From assembly GCF_001705665.1 (NCBI RefSeq), contig NZ_MDHA01000028.1:1-64000 (forward strand): 64,000 nt of DNA, in the 5' to 3' direction. A model generated the notes under the pieces. It was given only the letters and a program-made list of their open reading frames with translations, was not told where the DNA came from and did no database searches. Numbering within the stretch: position 1 is the first letter of the stretch; each line of letters opens with the position of its first letter. Shown piece by piece: positions 38,287-49,023 of this stretch. This DNA comes from Thioclava sp. SK-1 (GTDB lineage: Bacteria > Pseudomonadota > Alphaproteobacteria > Rhodobacterales > Rhodobacteraceae). The position numbers and the translations under genes were made by a program.

Positions 38287-38475
38287 GAAAAACCCGTTCT
38301 TGAAACCTATCCATCCACTGTGGCCAAAGGCCGAGGCCAACTCAAGCGGCGATGCCTAACCTCGCGGCCCGCAAGTTAAAAAAACCCAATACGCCCGCTT
38401 ATACAACAGAACAGGCCTTGCCACCGGGGACCGAAGCCGCCACCACTATTACAACAGCTTTGAAGGTCAGATATA

Positions 38476-39543
38476 GTGACGGCTCAACGTTTTCTTTTTC
38501 TTTGCCCTGATATTTCAGGGCCTGCCGGTGGGGCGGCTGTGATCTATGATATGGTCACAACCCTGCGCGATGCGGGCCGCGATGCGGCCGTGGTCCATGG
38601 TCATGCCGGTGGCCACTATCCCGATTACCCGACACAGGTGCCGCGTTTTTGGGATGATCGGCTGCTGCGTGGCCGCCACCACCATACGCGCCGCGCACGT
38701 GGCCATGCCAAGCTATATCTGGCACAGGCGCGCAATCAGCTGCGCAAAGGGGACAATCCCAAATTGGACCTGCGCCGGACAGATGTGATCATCGTGCCAG
38801 AGCTGTGGCTATCAGATGCGCTGTCGGCCTATCCTGATCAGACCCTATGCGGGCTTGTTCAAAACCCGTTCTACCTGCTGGACGCCCATGCCACAGCACA
38901 AGCGCGTGGTCAGGATCTGTCCCGGCAGATCCACACCTTCCTCAGCACCTCAGATATTTGCCACGATCATCTGGACCTGATCGGTGCGCCAACACCGCTC
39001 AAATTTCGTGTCAGCATGCATCCAGACAAAATCCCTTTCGTAGACACGAAAGACGCCCTAATCACCTATATGCCGCGCAAACGCCCTGATATGGCCCGTC
39101 TGATCCATCAGGCACTGGAACGCCGCGGACAGTTGCAGGGGTTCAAGCTACAAGCGCTGGACCATATGCCCCGCACCCAAGTCATTGAACATCTGGGGCG
39201 CAGCCAATTTTTTATCTCACTCATGCATCACGAAAGCCTGGGCTTTCCGGCCGCCGAAGCAATGGCGGCAGGCTGTGTGGTCATCGGGTTTGACGGGCTG
39301 GGGGGCGCGGAATATTTCGACCATGATGTCGGCTTCCCGATCCCCGAAGGCAATGCATTTGGCATCGTAGCACAAGTGGAACAGGCCATTGCAGCATTGC
39401 GCCTCGATCCGCATTGTTTTGATACATTGCGCCAACGTGCCGCCCACCGAATTCAAGACCGCTATCCGACCTCTGGCTTTCAGGCCGGGGTTCTGGACTG
39501 CTGGGCCACGCTGGAACGGAATTTAAGCAATAACAGGGTCTGA
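38476..39543 (+). CDS. GT-B type glycosyltransferase-like protein
   Basis: 355 residues, GTG start. N-terminus RFLFLCPDISGPAGGAAVIY fits the acceptor domain of GT4-like enzymes. The donor half has FFISLMHHESLGFPAAEAMA followed by AGCVVIGFDGLGG, with the Glu of ESLGFPAAEAM in the E-x7-E position. A middle section (RFWDDRLLRGRHHHTRRARG) is unusually His/Arg-rich. Divergent from the preceding GT2. Family recognised by motif only; donor unknown. Confidence 0.78.
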   Translation: MTAQRFLFLCPDISGPAGGAAVIYDMVTTLRDAGRDAAVVHGHAGGHYPDYPTQVPRFWDDRLLRGRHHHTRRARGHAKLYLAQARNQLRKGDNPKLDLRRTDVIIVPELWLSDALSAYPDQTLCGLVQNPFYLLDAHATAQARGQDLSRQIHTFLSTSDICHDHLDLIGAPTPLKFRVSMHPDKIPFVDTKDALITYMPRKRPDMARLIHQALERRGQLQGFKLQALDHMPRTQVIEHLGRSQFFISLMHHESLGFPAAEAMAAGCVVIGFDGLGGAEYFDHDVGFPIPEGNAFGIVAQVEQAIAALRLDPHCFDTLRQRAAHRIQDRYPTSGFQAGVLDCWATLERNLSNNRV

Positions 39544-39610
39544 CCTGACAGGTGTTACAAGCAGATCTTATATGTCATTGGCACCGGGCGTGACCCGGCT
39601 GTGATGGCCA

Positions 39611-40987
39611 CTACCCGGCCCCGAAGGTACTGGCCAAGAATACCCCGACCGCATCACGCCACATCCAGGCGCCTAAGGCCACACCGGTCACGCCCAGCAA
39701 AAATGACAGCGCATCGCCCAATGGATCCCACGCATGGTAACGGTTCACCAGCCGTGCCTGATAGGGGTATTGGCAGATCGCCGTCAGACAGGGGGCCAAG
39801 ATCGCGCCCAGCGTGCCGAAATAATGCACCCCCACCAGCAAAAAGATCAGCTGTAGCACCGCCCCCAAACCAACAAGGCGGAAATGGCTGTTGCTGTCGC
39901 CTTGTGACAGGTAGCACCCATCATAAAGCGAGGTCGCGATTTGTGCCGCCATAGACAAGCCCATAAAGATCACCATCGGGCCGGCCATCGCATAGCGCGC
40001 ATCATACATCCATGAAATCAGCGCCACACCAAATGCGGAAAACACAAAGACCAGCGACATAGAGGCCGCACGCATCAACCGCCGCGCGCGCAGCACTTTG
40101 GCCCGGTTGCCCTGGGATTCATGCATCGGAAATTTTCGGTAGATCGGCAATAGAATTTTACTGGCCGCCGCATGCACCAGCAACAACGGGATGCTGGCGA
40201 CCGTATAGGCGATCATATAAATTCCCAGATCACGCACTGGAATATAGGCACCCAGCACCGCACGGTCACTTTGATTGACAATAAAACCCGCGATTGAGCT
40301 TAAAAAGATGAACTTGCCGAAATGGATCAGCTCGGACACCGCTGAGCGGTCCCAATGCAGACGATTGCGTGGCCCAGGCAGGCGGATATGCAACACGATA
40401 TTGTTGATCACTGGTGCAATCAGCGCGCCGACGACCAATGTCCAGACATCGGGCCAGATCATCGCCAAGACAACGGTGCACAGCATGCCAATGGTCTGCG
40501 CGCTTAGCTCGCTCATGACCTGCACACCGATTTTCATGTTTCTATTGGCAACGGCCACTTTGGTGGTGCGGAACCCTTGCACAATCGCAATCAACCCGGC
40601 CGAAGGCAACAGCCAGATCAGCCGCGGCTCATCATAGATCTGCGCCGTAGGATAGGCCAAGATCAGCAGCACAACCCATAACAAGAACCCGCGCAAGATC
40701 TGAACGGTCCAGGCGGTGTTCAGAAAATCCGGCTCCTCACCACGTTTGTTTTGCATGATCGATGTGTTGATCCCCAGATCAGAAAACATCGTCACACCCG
40801 AGATGAAGACATACACAAGTCCCATCAATCCGAAGGCTTCGGGAAATAAAATCCGTGTCAGGATCAGGTTGGACACAAGGCGCAGAACATTTTGCCCACC
40901 AAACCCGATGGCCACCAATGCCGAGCTGCGCAACGAGGCCGCCCGCGTGCTGTCTCCGCGAAACGCATTACGAATACCGGTAATCAC
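39611..40987 (-). CDS. Wzx-like oligosaccharide flippase
   Basis: 458 residues with about 12-14 transmembrane helices. Opens with RSSALVAIGFGGQNVLRLVS and NLILTRILFPEAFGLMGLVY, the standard start of the MATE/MOP-superfamily flippases (Wzx/RfbX), and contains MFSDLGINTSIMQNKRGEEP. It would turn the undecaprenyl-linked repeat unit to the periplasmic side, after which the polymerase-like protein at 33894 can act. With it, the window has a complete Wzx/Wzy-type set in addition to the KpsMTE-like exporter. Confidence 0.92.
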   Translation of the reverse strand: MITGIRNAFRGDSTRAASLRSSALVAIGFGGQNVLRLVSNLILTRILFPEAFGLMGLVYVFISGVTMFSDLGINTSIMQNKRGEEPDFLNTAWTVQILRGFLLWVVLLILAYPTAQIYDEPRLIWLLPSAGLIAIVQGFRTTKVAVANRNMKIGVQVMSELSAQTIGMLCTVVLAMIWPDVWTLVVGALIAPVINNIVLHIRLPGPRNRLHWDRSAVSELIHFGKFIFLSSIAGFIVNQSDRAVLGAYIPVRDLGIYMIAYTVASIPLLLVHAAASKILLPIYRKFPMHESQGNRAKVLRARRLMRAASMSLVFVFSAFGVALISWMYDARYAMAGPMVIFMGLSMAAQIATSLYDGCYLSQGDSNSHFRLVGLGAVLQLIFLLVGVHYFGTLGAILAPCLTAICQYPYQARLVNRYHAWDPLGDALSFLLGVTGVALGAWMWRDAVGVFLASTFGAG

Positions 40988-41068
40988 GGAAACCTCTCTA
41001 CGGTCAGGTCAAGATTGCTTTTGCCATAGCGTGTTTACCACGGCCCTGCCAGCAACGATGCGCCCAAT

Positions 41069-43984
41069 TTAGTTTTGAACGCCATCAAAGACATAGACGA
41101 AGGCCTCTCCGGGGGGCAGGTCCTGAATATTAAGCACCGCTTGCCCGTCGTGTGATCCCGGCGCCTGCCAATCCGTCTGTGCCAGAGGCTGGGACACCAG
41201 CTGCGTTTCATCCGCAAAAGCATTGCTGGCACCATAGCCGCCGGTCATCTGATACCGCGTCACCTGAGCCGCGCTGGCAAATGGCAGATCCACCTGAACT
41301 GTGGCATGGCCATTTTGTCCTTTCGGCAGATCGGGCAGCAGGCGCGACAAAACGACCACCATCATCTTATCGCCTTTGGAAAACGCATAGCTTGCCAGCA
41401 TCGGGGCGCGGCGCTGTGCCGGCCGGTTGACCATTTTGTCCAGCGACATACGCGGCACATCACGCGTATCAACCTGCAACATCTGCGCATCCCCCCCCGC
41501 AAGCATGTCATGCCCAATCAGGGCCAGCCATGCCCATGACGGATAGGCCTGACCGCCGTGATACCATTTCGCATGTGAGCTCCACCGTGCCCCGTTTGCA
41601 AAGGTGAAATAGTTCTGCACCCGATATCCCTGCTGCGCTTGCAGTAAGAAACTGTCCAATGTGGCCGTGCCCGCCGCCACGCTTTTCATCGCGATTTCTT
41701 GCAACCGGTTTTGCTCATCCGAAACCTGACCGCCATTCAAACCATTCATCGCATAGCCCGGACCGGCCTCATATGTGCCTACCGATAGGGGCCGATCACG
41801 CTTACGCGACAGGTCTTGGGCGAAATCACTGTATTTTTTGGCATTGGGCCCGCCCATCTGCACGCCAAAGGTCAGCACCGATGACAGACCTGGGATTGAT
41901 GGGCTGACCGGGCCTTCTCCTTGATCCCAACCGCCAATATATTCTGCATGAGTCAGCTCGGCACTATGTGGGGAATGTTCGGCCGCCTTAAGCCCGTAAT
42001 CAAACCCGTTAAACCCGCCCAAAACAGGGATCAGCTTTGGCTCTAATGCGGGCCAAAACGGGCTATCGCGCAGGATCGACAAAACATATTCCTGATACAT
42101 GCCATAGACTGCACCGGGTTCGTACCGGGCACCTGTGGCAGAATCGGTCATGCGCGGGAAAACCCAAGGCCGGAACAAAGTGTTCCAAGTCTCATTTCCG
42201 ACCTCAAACCGCATATGGTCAAACGCATCAATCCAAGGGGCTGATCGACCCTGTTGCAGCCGTTTTTGCACCCATTTCCCACCATGACCATCAGTTGCAG
42301 CACTGGCAGGCGCCGCCAGATATTCAGCCAGTCCCAACCATTCCTCGCGGGAGAAATGCGGCTCGACCTGCAGCCAGGGGTTCATCTTTACCTGATCAAT
42401 CACCTGCAGGGTCTGGGGCAGCGTATTGCCATTCCACAGGCTGATATTCCCCGCCGGATTGGTCAACTGCGCCAGATCATAGCTACGCCGCCCCGTCTTG
42501 ATAAACGCATGGGTGCGCAGATCCGACATGCCAGATGCTTCCAGCGCAGCGCGACGTTCGGGCAGCAGCTGCAAGAACCCGGCATCGGCGCGAAAGATCC
42601 GCAGATTATCGGCATCCACTGTGCCATTGCCGCTGACCACCACCCCCATAAAGCCCGGCGCATCGCCTTGCAGCAGGGTCGTTGGCTGAAAATCGACACT
42701 GTATTTGTGCCAGTCTTCAGTCAAATCAAATGTCGCAGGCAGACCCTTTAATTTGCCATCCATCGGGCCATGAACACGGAACTGCACAGTCATACCCGGC
42801 GTACCACGCAGCCAGATCTCGGCGCGGTAGCTATGATCTGGATCCAACACCTGATACCAGCTTTGACCCACGCCCGAATGATTGTAATCGCCGGCAACGA
42901 AACTCTGCCCCTGTGCAACGCGCGCATGCACATAGGTGTCGCCGCCATCGGTCACCGGGCTGTCTGCGGTATGGGGGCGTATTTCCCACGCCGGGGTTTG
43001 CGACGTTGATGCCCCGTTCCATTGCTGTTCACTGATCCCGCGCGGCGCGAATTTGGATCGCATTTGCCAATTGTTCCACTCCCAATTGCTGATCATCCGC
43101 TCACGCGTGCCATCCATCAGCCGCGCGCGCAGCATCACCAGATCGCCTGCGTGAATCGCCGGGCCCGCGCCCTCAAGTTCCCAGCTGAAGCCGGACTGAT
43201 CTTCAGGCGCATAGTCCGACCGGAACACCATATAGCCCGCAGCCCCCGCCACAGGTTGCCACGACAGCTGCACCGTTTTATCCAGCCGCAACCGCCCTGT
43301 CAGACCCTGTGGCGCGCCCAAAGAGGCCTGTGCACCAGCATCGACCTTCACCTTGGTATATTGCGGTTGCACGGTGCCTTTGCCGGGGTCGGTGGGCGCA
43401 TTCAGCGCCACTGCCTTGGCCGGGGGGGACAACCGCCCCTGATCATCCACCGCTCGCACTGTGTAATAATACGGCACCTTGCTGCGCGCATTTGGTGAAA
43501 AGGCCAACTGCAGGGATGTCTGATCAGGTGTCAGCATCCGCCCCGGTGCCAGATTGCGCCAGCCACTGGCATGAAACCCGCCGATGGCAATTTTGCTGCG
43601 CCGCACCGATACGAATGATCCATTTTCAATGCGCAGCACCTCGACTTCGGCCCCGTCAAGCGCACCGTCGCGCAGCATAAACCCATCACTCAGCATAGAT
43701 GGATCCGCGATGATCTGCGTGTCGGACCCCTGTGTGGTGCGCAACATGGTGCGGTAGATCACCGGTTCAAAGCCCTTTGCCCCCGACAGCCTGCTGCCGT
43801 TTCCAATGCCCGGGATCGTGGCGGTCAGCCCGGGCAGGTCTGGTGCGATCACCTGTGAGCGGACCGAAAAATGCCCCCGTGATCCGGGCTCTTGTGCCAC
43901 GGCCGGCAGCCCCGTCACGATCATTGCGGCACAGATCATGCCCCAAAGCCCACCAAGCCTGTATCGAATATTTTGCCAGATCAT
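41069..43984 (-). CDS. Secreted glycosidase-like protein (clan GH-A-like core, FnIII-like domain)
   Basis: 971 residues. A Sec signal (GGLWGMICAAMIVTGLPAVA) is followed by ~180 residues of unknown fold, then an FnIII-like part (~215-290, RLDKTVQLSWQPVAGAAGYM) and a carbohydrate-binding-like section (~370-440, QVLDPDHSYRAEIWLRGTPG). The catalytic core (~470-820) shows RFEVGNETWN with a likely acid/base Glu and VGTYEAGPGYAM with a likely nucleophile Glu, as in clan GH-A enzymes. ATG 43984 has AAAGGAG upstream, so 44041 is rejected. The RTX protein upstream has the same two motifs. Probable trimming or release of the polymer; substrate unknown. Confidence 0.7.
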   Translation of the reverse strand: MIWQNIRYRLGGLWGMICAAMIVTGLPAVAQEPGSRGHFSVRSQVIAPDLPGLTATIPGIGNGSRLSGAKGFEPVIYRTMLRTTQGSDTQIIADPSMLSDGFMLRDGALDGAEVEVLRIENGSFVSVRRSKIAIGGFHASGWRNLAPGRMLTPDQTSLQLAFSPNARSKVPYYYTVRAVDDQGRLSPPAKAVALNAPTDPGKGTVQPQYTKVKVDAGAQASLGAPQGLTGRLRLDKTVQLSWQPVAGAAGYMVFRSDYAPEDQSGFSWELEGAGPAIHAGDLVMLRARLMDGTRERMISNWEWNNWQMRSKFAPRGISEQQWNGASTSQTPAWEIRPHTADSPVTDGGDTYVHARVAQGQSFVAGDYNHSGVGQSWYQVLDPDHSYRAEIWLRGTPGMTVQFRVHGPMDGKLKGLPATFDLTEDWHKYSVDFQPTTLLQGDAPGFMGVVVSGNGTVDADNLRIFRADAGFLQLLPERRAALEASGMSDLRTHAFIKTGRRSYDLAQLTNPAGNISLWNGNTLPQTLQVIDQVKMNPWLQVEPHFSREEWLGLAEYLAAPASAATDGHGGKWVQKRLQQGRSAPWIDAFDHMRFEVGNETWNTLFRPWVFPRMTDSATGARYEPGAVYGMYQEYVLSILRDSPFWPALEPKLIPVLGGFNGFDYGLKAAEHSPHSAELTHAEYIGGWDQGEGPVSPSIPGLSSVLTFGVQMGGPNAKKYSDFAQDLSRKRDRPLSVGTYEAGPGYAMNGLNGGQVSDEQNRLQEIAMKSVAAGTATLDSFLLQAQQGYRVQNYFTFANGARWSSHAKWYHGGQAYPSWAWLALIGHDMLAGGDAQMLQVDTRDVPRMSLDKMVNRPAQRRAPMLASYAFSKGDKMMVVVLSRLLPDLPKGQNGHATVQVDLPFASAAQVTRYQMTGGYGASNAFADETQLVSQPLAQTDWQAPGSHDGQAVLNIQDLPPGEAFVYVFDGVQN

Positions 43985-44100
43985 GAATGGGCTCCTTTCG
44001 GGGGCGCATGCAAAACGACCCTGCCGCATCATGTTCGCCATGACTGCACAAAGCCAAATTCAACCGAAGGCTTCCATGACCGGACAGGGTTGTAAATGCA

Positions 44101-44125
44101 TGAGGGGGGCAAAACGCCCCCCTCA
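44101..44125 (-). terminator. Hairpin after the RTX glycosidase-like gene
   Basis: Perfect 10-bp stem TGAGGGGGGC / GCCCCCCTCA with a five-base loop, between the two glycosidase-like genes. There is no T-run behind it on the minus strand, so it may attenuate rather than end transcription. Confidence 0.5.
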
Positions 44126-44179
44126 ATCAACTGTGACAGATTGTCAGACATTCATGCTGTCAAAAGCACCCGCAAAAGA

Positions 44180-47100
44180 TCAGTGGAAGATCCAGTCTGC
44201 ATCGGCCAAGGTCAGCCCCTGAAAGGTAATGGAGCTGTCGCCATTGGTCAGCACAAGCCCATCATCGGTTTCGCTTAGATGATCGAAGACATTGTCGACA
44301 CCGTTCATAAAGCTGCCCAGATCCAAAGAATCTTCGGCGCTGAAATCGGTGATCGTGTCATGGCCGATCCCGCGTGAGAAGTAGAACGTATCCATACCCG
44401 CACCGCCGGTCAGGACATCGTTATCCTCCAGGCCGAACAGGTTGTCATGACCCTCGCCACCATCCAGCGTGTCCGCGCCTTTACCACCGCGCATCCAGTC
44501 ATTTCCCGCATCACCGATCAACACATCATCGCCGCCGGCACCGTCAATGTAATCATGCCCTTGGCCGCCTTCAAAGTGATCTGCCCCGCTGCGGCCATTA
44601 TAGCTGTCATTGCCCTGTGAGCCGATGATCTTGGTCACATCCGTGGTCACATTCCCCAGCAGATCCGCCGTTTCTTTGGCCGAACCGGTCAATGCCGCAC
44701 CGCCCGCCTCGGCACGGTTTTGGTTGATCGCATAATACTGTGGGCCAACGTCTTGCCCGTTGATGTTGACCGTCACGCCACGGTCTGCATTGAAAAACGC
44801 ATTTTCTTGCTTCAGGCCAAGTTCCTGGCCCAAAAGACCGTATTTATTGATCGCGGAAATCGCCTGCCCTTCGGTCAGATCAGACAAGTCCACAACACCG
44901 GCTTCGCCGGTCTCCTCTGGGGTGGCCTGCACCGCAGAGTCAGGGGCTACAATCAGGTCATCTTCGGGCAAAGGTACATCCGTGCCCGCAAAAATCCAAT
45001 TTGCATCCGACAAACCATATCCTGCAAAGGTAATGCTATCGGTGCCATTGCTCAGCAGCAGGCCGTCATCCGTTTCTGCCAAAGTGATCGGGTCGCTGTA
45101 TCCGGTCAAGAAGGTGCCCAGATGCAACGTGTCTTCAGCGGCAAAATCCGTGATCGTGTCATGACCAATCCCACGTGAGAAATAGTAGTGATCGGCCCCT
45201 GCCCCGCCGGTCAGCTGATCGTCATCTTCCAACCCATAAAGCTTGTCATCACCGGAGCCCCCCTCCAACGTGTCATTGCCCTTGCCACCGCGCAGATAAT
45301 CGTTGCCGCCCTCGCCTTCCAAAAGGTCATCGCTGCCCATACCATCCATATAATCGGCGCCATCACCGCCTTGGAAATGATCTGCCGCACTACGACCATC
45401 GAAATGGTCATTGCCCTGAGATCCGATGACCTTGGTGACATCCGTGCTGACTGTTCCCAAAATTTCAGCGGTTTCCGTCGCCGACCCTGTCAATAGGTCG
45501 CCGCCTGCCACCGCACGGTTCTGGTTGATGGAGTAGTAATTGGCAGACACGTTTTCGCCGTTAAAATCAGCGCTGGCATCACGCGCTGCGGTGAAATAGG
45601 CATTTTCCTCCGACAGGCCCAGCTCTTTTCCCAAAAGACCGTATTTATTGATCCCAGAGATCGCCTGCCCTTCGGTCAGATCAGACAGATCCACGACACC
45701 GGGTTGCGCCGGGATGGCGGCAACCGGTTCTGGGGCTGGCTCTGGGGTTGGTTCAGGCGCTGCCACCGCCGCTTCGGCCGGGGCGGCAGGTGTCACGACA
45801 GAGGCCGTATTTTCTTCGACCGCCGTGCCGCCTGCCACCGCTGCTTGGACCGTCATCACCGCACCAGAGCCAGAGAATTCCAACTCCTCGACGTCATAGA
45901 TGTAATCCGTGCCATCAGGCCCCACCACCATATAGCCTTCGCCTTCAACCGTGATGGTGTAATCGTCCAACGTGCCCGCCAGGATCAACCGGTCCGTTCC
46001 CGCACCACCATTGATCCCATCATTGCCTTCACCGCCGATGATCGTGTCATTGCCGGCCCCGCCAGTCAGGTAATCTTCTTCAACGGTGCCCGCGATCAGG
46101 TCATCGCCATCCTCACCGATACGCACCACGCCTTGCATATATTGCTCGCCCCCATTGGCGTCCCACCAGGGTTCAGCAATCGCGTTCAGCTCTTCCAGAA
46201 GCTGGGCACGCGGGTTCTCATCCAGCAAGCTGGCATACAGCCCCCACGATCCCCAAATCGTGGCATTATCGACATCGGTATATTGCATAAACGGCCCATC
46301 GGACAGTTCGGTCCAGATCTCATAGACCTCCTGATACATCTCGGCCATCTCTGGCGAGCGGACCAGAGCCACCAGAAAATCCTGCAACAGATCCTGATCT
46401 GCTGTGCTTAGACCCGCGGTGTTATAAGCTGCGTGAATATGCTGACCGCCTTCATAGGCTACCAGATCCATCCCAAGGCTATGGGCCAGTTCAGACTGGC
46501 TTTGCCAGACTTCAGCCAGCGCCGGGATCGAATTTTCGTTTGACGGATCCATGGTCAACGCGACCGTATAGTCAATCGCCGCCTGCAAACCTTCGGTTTT
46601 CAGAAGGTTCAGAACGTCTGAACGGCCCTCTGTCGTGCTTAGCGGGTTGGAGCCGAAATAATTGGTGATCGCCAGCTCGTCGAATACGTCAGCCGGATCA
46701 ACATAGCTATCAGGGTCATTTTCCGCCCAACGGACCGGATCCAAAATCCGCATCGTGCGCCACAGGTTCGGCGCCTGCGTGCTCAGAACATTGACCAGCC
46801 GCGCGTCCGCTTCTTGTGCAAAGACATCTTCCCAGATCAAAGCGGATTTCGTGGCCATCATGGTGTAATAGGCATCGGTCGCCATTTCACCGCTCATGCC
46901 CCAATTTTCCTGCGCCTGCTCTTTCAGCCAGGCATTGACCGAGAACATCGAATTCCAGGCCTCATTGGAATATTCTACCCGCACTTGCAGATCAGGGTCC
47001 AGATTGTCGCGTACATAGGTCGCGAATTCACGAATATACTCTTCGGTGGCAGCATGGGGCATGCAAAACCACGGATCAGTGCCGGTTTCATTGGCCAGAC

Positions 47101-47770
47101 GCACCATATCCTCAACAGACATACTATCGGCGACACCGCGGCTGTCCGAGCTGGGCATATCCTCCCACTCTTCAAGCGTCGAATTATTGGTGCCTTGCCA
47201 GTTCATGAACCGCAGCTGGCGCATATCCTCGATCTTTTCGATCCAATCAGGGTTGAAGATCGCACCGGCCTTGAACAGATCGTAATGCTCTTCGGCCACA
47301 ATGGTCATATCGCGGATATAATCGCCCGTTCCATCGGGATCTGTGGACCGGATATTGACTGAAAACGTGCCCCCGCTACGGTTTTCAAAGACAATCTTTC
47401 CGTCCTCTTGTGAAAGGATCGTGGCCCCCCAAATCCCGATCTCTCCTTCGCCCTCATATTCCAGAATATAAACACCTGCACGCAGTTGCGCAGCCTGCGG
47501 ATCCTCTGTGCTGGAACTGTTCCAATCCCAGATTGTGCCAATCCCGCCCATGCCTTCGGGGATCTCCGTCGGCCAGCCGTTTTCATCCAGAACACCGCTT
47601 TCTACGACGGCCTCATGGCTGATAGATCCCCATTGTGTGGCTGAATTGCCAACCCATTTTCGCATTGATTGCATCAGGTCAAGATATTGCGATGAAGTGG
47701 TATAATCACCAACCCCGGCCAAATTGATTGCAAGAATAGGGTTTTCATTTCCGACAGCGGGGAGGGTCAT
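44180..47770 (-). CDS. RTX-type glycosidase-like protein with two C-terminal RTX modules
   Basis: 1196 residues with no Sec signal. Residues ~1-560 are a catalytic-type domain: [12 protein letters not shown] (probable acid/base Glu) and [13 protein letters not shown] (probable nucleophile), the same pattern as the neighbour at 41069-43984. At ~580-625 is a first set of RTX repeats ([20 protein letters not shown]), then a Pro/Ala/Glu linker (~665-690). Two ~240-residue modules follow (~691-928 and ~957-1196), each with [28 protein letters not shown] repeats and an [12 protein letters not shown] cap. The cap suggests type I secretion. It may degrade or remodel exopolysaccharide outside the cell; substrate unknown. 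Confidence 0.8.
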   Translation of the reverse strand: MTLPAVGNENPILAINLAGVGDYTTSSQYLDLMQSMRKWVGNSATQWGSISHEAVVESGVLDENGWPTEIPEGMGGIGTIWDWNSSSTEDPQAAQLRAGVYILEYEGEGEIGIWGATILSQEDGKIVFENRSGGTFSVNIRSTDPDGTGDYIRDMTIVAEEHYDLFKAGAIFNPDWIEKIEDMRQLRFMNWQGTNNSTLEEWEDMPSSDSRGVADSMSVEDMVRLANETGTDPWFCMPHAATEEYIREFATYVRDNLDPDLQVRVEYSNEAWNSMFSVNAWLKEQAQENWGMSGEMATDAYYTMMATKSALIWEDVFAQEADARLVNVLSTQAPNLWRTMRILDPVRWAENDPDSYVDPADVFDELAITNYFGSNPLSTTEGRSDVLNLLKTEGLQAAIDYTVALTMDPSNENSIPALAEVWQSQSELAHSLGMDLVAYEGGQHIHAAYNTAGLSTADQDLLQDFLVALVRSPEMAEMYQEVYEIWTELSDGPFMQYTDVDNATIWGSWGLYASLLDENPRAQLLEELNAIAEPWWDANGGEQYMQGVVRIGEDGDDLIAGTVEEDYLTGGAGNDTIIGGEGNDGINGGAGTDRLILAGTLDDYTITVEGEGYMVVGPDGTDYIYDVEELEFSGSGAVMTVQAAVAGGTAVEENTASVVTPAAPAEAAVAAPEPTPEPAPEPVAAIPAQPGVVDLSDLTEGQAISGINKYGLLGKELGLSEENAYFTAARDASADFNGENVSANYYSINQNRAVAGGDLLTGSATETAEILGTVSTDVTKVIGSQGNDHFDGRSAADHFQGGDGADYMDGMGSDDLLEGEGGNDYLRGGKGNDTLEGGSGDDKLYGLEDDDQLTGGAGADHYYFSRGIGHDTITDFAAEDTLHLGTFLTGYSDPITLAETDDGLLLSNGTDSITFAGYGLSDANWIFAGTDVPLPEDDLIVAPDSAVQATPEETGEAGVVDLSDLTEGQAISAINKYGLLGQELGLKQENAFFNADRGVTVNINGQDVGPQYYAINQNRAEAGGAALTGSAKETADLLGNVTTDVTKIIGSQGNDSYNGRSGADHFEGGQGHDYIDGAGGDDVLIGDAGNDWMRGGKGADTLDGGEGHDNLFGLEDNDVLTGGAGMDTFYFSRGIGHDTITDFSAEDSLDLGSFMNGVDNVFDHLSETDDGLVLTNGDSSITFQGLTLADADWIFH
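44183..45700 (-). repeat. Tandem duplication of a ~240-residue RTX module
   Basis: Two copies encoded at ~44987-45700 and ~44183-44902, separated by a ~29-codon linker. Both begin [15 protein letters not shown], keep [18 protein letters not shown] and IGSQGND, and end in a WIF segment. They differ at many residues, so the duplication is not recent. Confidence 0.85.
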
Positions 47771-48117
47771 GTTTGTGTGTCCATATGTTCAGCCGCAAGG
47801 ATCGATGCACATAAACAAGCTGTTGCAACGATAACGATTTCGCAAAGGTGGAGGCCTCTGCGCTTGGTGCTGTTATTGCTGCGAAACCGATAAGAACCGC
47901 GTTCTCATTAAGGCAAAACAGCGGCAGGTTCTGAAAATTGAATTAGTAATAAAAATTGCACCAAGATTGTGCCGATCTGGAAACATTGCCTAATGAAACG
48001 CGAACGTTCTGCGGCGGGTATTGATACACAATAAAAAACCTGCCGCCAAATTGGCGACAGGCGGGCAACGATCAAGCAGATTGGAAAAAATCCGCCTCAG
48101 ATGTGGTTAATGATTCG
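47771..48117. promoter_or_regulatory. Intergenic region between rmlA and the RTX glycosidase-like gene
   Basis: 347 bases without a gene. It contains the rml operon terminator (48033-48061) and should carry the promoter of the RTX gene. A small palindrome, AGAAC-CGC-GTTCT at 47893-47905, is the only other structure noticed and might be an operator. Confidence 0.45.
48033..48061 (-). terminator. Rho-independent terminator of the rml operon
   Basis: On the minus strand, a 10-bp stem (CCTGTCGCCA / TGGCGGCAGG, one G-T pair) with a three-base loop is followed by six Ts. It lies ~60 bp after the rmlA stop. Confidence 0.9.
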
Positions 48118-49002
48118 TTATGATTTCAACAAACCCGAGAGATATTTACCGTAGCTGGTCTTTTTGAATGTGTCGGCATGTTTCGCAAGCATGGCATCAT
48201 CAATCCAACCCTGATTATAGGAAATTTCCTCGGGGCAGCCCGATTGCATCCCCTGCCGGGTCGACAAGGTGCGCACAAAATTCCCCGCATCCAGCAAGGA
48301 CGCATGCGTGCCCGTGTCCAGCCAGGCATAGCCGCGCCCCATCTGTTCAACAGATAAGGTGCCATCGCCCAGATAGCTTTCCAGCAATGTCACGATCTCC
48401 AGCTCACCACGGGGTGATTTTTTGACTGCGCGCGCGCGCGCAGGCGCCTCGCCATCCAGGAAATACAACCCCGTCACAGCATAATTCGACGGCGGAACTT
48501 CTGGCTTTTCGATGATTTGCTGCACCGTGCCATCTGCATCGAACTTGACCACGCCATAGCGTTCTGGATCGGCCACATGATAGCCAAATACCGTGCCGCC
48601 CACCGATTTACTATCGGCCGATTTAAGCATCTCTGGCAAGCCATGGCCGAAGAAGATATTATCCCCCAAAACCATCGCTGACGGGCTACCGGCCAGGAAA
48701 TCCTCAGCCAAAAGATAGGCCTGCGCCAAACCATCGGGGGATGGTTGTTCGATATAGGTCAGGGCGATACCCCATTGGCTGCCATCACCCAAAAGCCGTT
48801 TGAACTGCGGCTGATCCTCTGGTGTCGTGATGATCGCAATGTCGCGAATGCCGGTCAGCATCAGAACCGACAGGGGATAATAGATCATCGGCTTATCATA
48901 GATCGGCATCAGCTGCTTTGAAACCGCCATCGTCAGCGGGTAGAGCCGGGTGCCGGACCCGCCGGCGAGGATAATACCCTTGCGTTGACTTTGATCTGCC
49001 AT
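48118..49002 (-). CDS. rmlA: Glucose-1-phosphate thymidylyltransferase
   Basis: First enzyme of dTDP-L-rhamnose synthesis; joins glucose-1-phosphate and dTTP to dTDP-glucose. It has 294 residues, the usual length. The nucleotide-binding motif is GIILAGGSGTRLYPLT (~9-24), followed by SKQLMPIYDKPMIYYPLS; other signatures are YIEQPSPDGLAQAYLLAEDF and VLGDNIFFGHGL. It is the last gene of the leftward operon that starts with rmlC, with a strong terminator behind it. Gene order rmlC-B-D-A with two inserted genes is not the common BDAC order. Confidence 0.97.
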   Translation of the reverse strand: MADQSQRKGIILAGGSGTRLYPLTMAVSKQLMPIYDKPMIYYPLSVLMLTGIRDIAIITTPEDQPQFKRLLGDGSQWGIALTYIEQPSPDGLAQAYLLAEDFLAGSPSAMVLGDNIFFGHGLPEMLKSADSKSVGGTVFGYHVADPERYGVVKFDADGTVQQIIEKPEVPPSNYAVTGLYFLDGEAPARARAVKKSPRGELEIVTLLESYLGDGTLSVEQMGRGYAWLDTGTHASLLDAGNFVRTLSTRQGMQSGCPEEISYNQGWIDDAMLAKHADTFKKTSYGKYLSGLLKS

Positions 49003-49023
49003 ATCAAAATATCCTGTCGAAGC

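Noticed and set aside
45704-46411. 235-residue plus-strand ORF
   Set aside because: Antisense to the RTX glycosidase-like gene; no motif and no ribosome site.
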